From positions 1,550,001 through 1,614,000 of the forward strand of contig JACZZP010000008.1 of NCBI GenBank assembly GCA_015183035.1: 64,000 nucleotides of DNA, written 5' to 3'. Source of the stretch: Meloidogyne chitwoodi. Lineage: Eukaryota > Nematoda > Chromadorea > Rhabditida > Meloidogynidae. Positions within the stretch are counted from its first letter, which is position 1. Each line of letters starts with the position of its first letter. The position numbers were made by a program, and so were the translations under genes. The notes below the pieces were generated by a model. That model was not told the origin of the DNA. It saw nothing but the letters and a program-made list of their open reading frames with translations, and did not search any database. This document shows, in pieces, positions 62,083 through 64,000 of the stretch.

Positions 62083-63176
62083 TTTTTAAAACTGAAAAAT
62101 TAATTTTAAATTAATTTAATTTTAAATTTAATATTTTAATTAAAAGTATTTAAATATATTAATTAAAAAAATAAAAATAATTTATTAAAGAGAAAATAAA
62201 TAAAATAAAAAAGTGAAGATTATTTAGCTTATTTATGTATTAACAATTTATTAAAATAAAAAATAATTTTCTCAAATAAAAAAAAAACTTTTCTCAAAAT
62301 ATTACAATAAATAAATAAATATTTTTTATTTTATAAGAAAATTAAAAAAAAATTTTCCTTTGCTGATTAATTAATTGAGATATTGAGAAATGTTTTTTAA
62401 AAAAAAGATGATTGTTATTTAATTTAAAAAAGTGAATAAGCATTAAATTAACATTTAAATTTAAAAAAATATATTTTTTTTAATAGTAAAGGTTAATTAA
62501 TTGAATAAATGAAATAAATAAATAAATTAGTAATTTAATTAATAATAATAAAATTTATTTTTAAAAATATATTTTTAAAGAAAAATATTTATTAAAATTA
62601 TTTTTAAATAATTAAATATTAATAAAAAATAAATACCTAATTATTAATTATTTTGTACAATATAAATTTATTTCACTTTTTTGTCTTAAAAATAATAAAA
62701 TTTCTCTAAATAAAAATTAAAAAATAATTTCTTTGAAGGACAAAGGTTATTTAAAATAAAATTTATTAAATCTTTTATTCAGCCTTTCCCAAGTTCATTG
62801 TCCAAAGAAAATGTTGAGAATGGAACAGATGAAAAAGCTTTTATTTTTTTAAATTTTTCCCAAGAGGAAGGAGATTGAGAAAATAAAAATATATTTTTAT
62901 TAAAATAAAAAGCAATTAAAATATTTAATTTAAAAAAAAAGTAACAGATTATTTAAAAGCTTTTATTTTTTATTTTATTATTTTCACATTATTTTTTATA
63001 AAATATTTAATTTAATTTAGCATTATAAAAATAAATATATTTAAATATCAGCTACTTTTTAATTAAATAATTATTATTTTAATTTTATTTAATTTTTTAA
63101 TTAAAAAAAATATTTTTATTTTTTTATTTTAGTTATTTTAATTTATTTAAATTAATTAATTAATTAAAATAAAAAA
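62083..63176. promoter_or_regulatory. Shared divergent promoter region of two secreted Tyr-rich genes
   Basis: 1.1 kb of AT-rich DNA between the divergent starts at 62082 (-) and 63177 (+). The similar composition of the two products suggests shared regulation, though no specific site is recognisable. Confidence 0.35.
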
Positions 63177-64000
63177 ATGTTTTCAACAACATTTATTTTT
63201 CTTATTGTTTTTATTAATTTTTTTAATGTTTTGGCGAATAATTCTTCTGAACAAATAAATAATAATAATACAACAACAACAACAAAACATTATTCTTCTT
63301 CTAATATTTATTTAATAAATACTACAGTACCCACAACAACAACTAAAACAACATCAACAATAATAATAAAAACATTACCTACTACAACAATAACAACAAT
63401 TAAACCAATAAATGAAAATGTAAAAAAATTAAAAATAATTTTTTTAAAGATTTTTAAATTAAATTAAAATTAATTAAATTTAATTTTAGAAAGATCAACA
63501 ACAAAATAAATTTCAAAAAGAAAAAAAGAAAGTTCAACTTATTAGTCTTACAGGTCCAAAAAAATATGAATCTAATGAAGAATATTATGGAAATAATAAT
63601 AATAATAATTATGAAGAAAAACAACAATATCATTATGAAAAAGAAGAAAATCAAAAAAATTATAAAAAATATTCTAGCAGTGAAGAAAAAGAATATTACT
63701 ATAATGGAAAAAAGTATTTTAAAAAATAAAAATAATAAATTTAAAATATTTTTAGTTATTATAATGAAGGCAAAAAATATAATAATAATGAATATGATAA
63801 AAAGGATGAGTATGATAATAATGAAAGGTATTATTTATTTTTTTAATTTTTAATTTTAAATTTCCTCATTTTATTAATTAAATATTTTTTAATTTTTCAG
63901 AAATTATGAAAAGCATAGTTATGAAAATAATTACTATCCAGAACAGAAAAATGATTATAAAGCTAAAGGAAATTATGTAAGAAAAAAAAGAAAATTAATT
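63177..64000 (+). CDS. Secreted Thr-rich then Tyr/Asn/Lys-rich protein (partial, runs off window)
   Basis: It starts MFSTTFIFLIVFINFFNVLA, a clear signal peptide, then a Thr/Asn-rich segment (TTVPTTTTKTTST) likely to be O-glycosylated. Exon 1 ends at the GTAAAA donor after INEN (about 63419). Exon 2 (from 63490) reads KVQLISLTGPKKYESNEEYY and Tyr/Asn/Lys-rich repeats. The following exons (63756-63828 and from 63901) continue YYNEGKKYNNNEYDKKDEYD and NYEKHSYENNYYPEQ, in phase across introns, and the gene continues beyond the window. Composition resembles the tail of the divergent neighbour, suggesting a related extracellular matrix or cuticular role. No family is named. Confidence 0.6.

Overview
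The window looks like nuclear DNA of a nematode. I see very AT-rich sequence, many short introns of about 45-60 bp ending in TTTTAG or TTTCAG, compact intron-dense genes on both strands, and nematode-type gene families (a MIG-18-like secreted domain, an expanded CK1-like kinase family, PAR-bZIP, FLYWCH, RIN). The extreme AT content and gene style suggest a plant-parasitic tylenchid such as a root-knot nematode (Meloidogyne); that genus-level guess is inference. Exon structures below were read by hand from splice sites, reading phase and remembered family alignments. Genes whose phases close across all exons are mitochondrial HSP70, CCT2, ABHD12, APIP, the PAR-bZIP gene, kinase copy A, the MIF4G-like gene, the 169-aa gene and the coiled-coil gene.

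Layout. 1-660: partial MIG-18-like secreted gene (-). 1654-2149: extra copy of the last exon and 3' flank of the bZIP gene, fused into a truncated LMBRD2-like gene (2126-2527, -). 3075-5517: mitochondrial HSP70 (-), divergent from a MIF4G-like gene (5878-7081, +), which converges on an intact PAR-bZIP gene (7320-9141, -). 10841-12442: ABHD12-like lipase (-). 12808-15236: chaperonin CCT2 (-). 15365-16380: two transposable elements. 16678-18354: intact CK1-like kinase, copy A (-). 18613-18740: small Mutator-like element. 19237-23296: importin-13 homologue (-). 23805-25524: BED and FLYWCH zinc-finger exons (+). 25843-26780: methylthioribulose-1-phosphate dehydratase APIP (+). 27759-31669: Gln/Pro-rich protein with exon-encoded VQWPP repeats (+). 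32061-32714: unknown 169-aa protein (-), divergent from a TFIIIC110/GTF3C2-like WD40 gene (33074-38294, +). 38849-39549: secreted Pro/His-rich protein (+). 39911-45902: a block bounded by 276-bp direct repeats. It holds kinase copy B (40782-44283, -), broken by a 4-nt deletion and a 1.8-kb hAT-type element that itself carries a 609-bp foldback element, and a coiled-coil gene (44919-45586, -). 47579-59937: RIN-family Rab5 exchange factor gene (+) and a small upstream ORF. 60437-62082 (-) and 63177-end (+): two divergent secreted Tyr/Asn-rich proteins.

How it fits together. Most genes are unrelated housekeeping or signalling genes (protein folding, nuclear import, methionine salvage, Pol III transcription, endocytic Rab5 activation) and no operon-like pathway is evident. 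The most informative part is the recent kinase duplication: each copy serves as the empty-site control for insertions in the other, so three transposable-element insertions with exact target duplications of 5, 8 and 9 bp can be read directly. A second recent event moved a bZIP exon into an LMBRD2-like gene and truncated it. I did not find an obvious new enzymatic system. The best novelty candidates are the non-autonomous elements (two contain tRNA-like Pol III boxes), the VQWPP-repeat protein and the secreted Tyr-rich pair.
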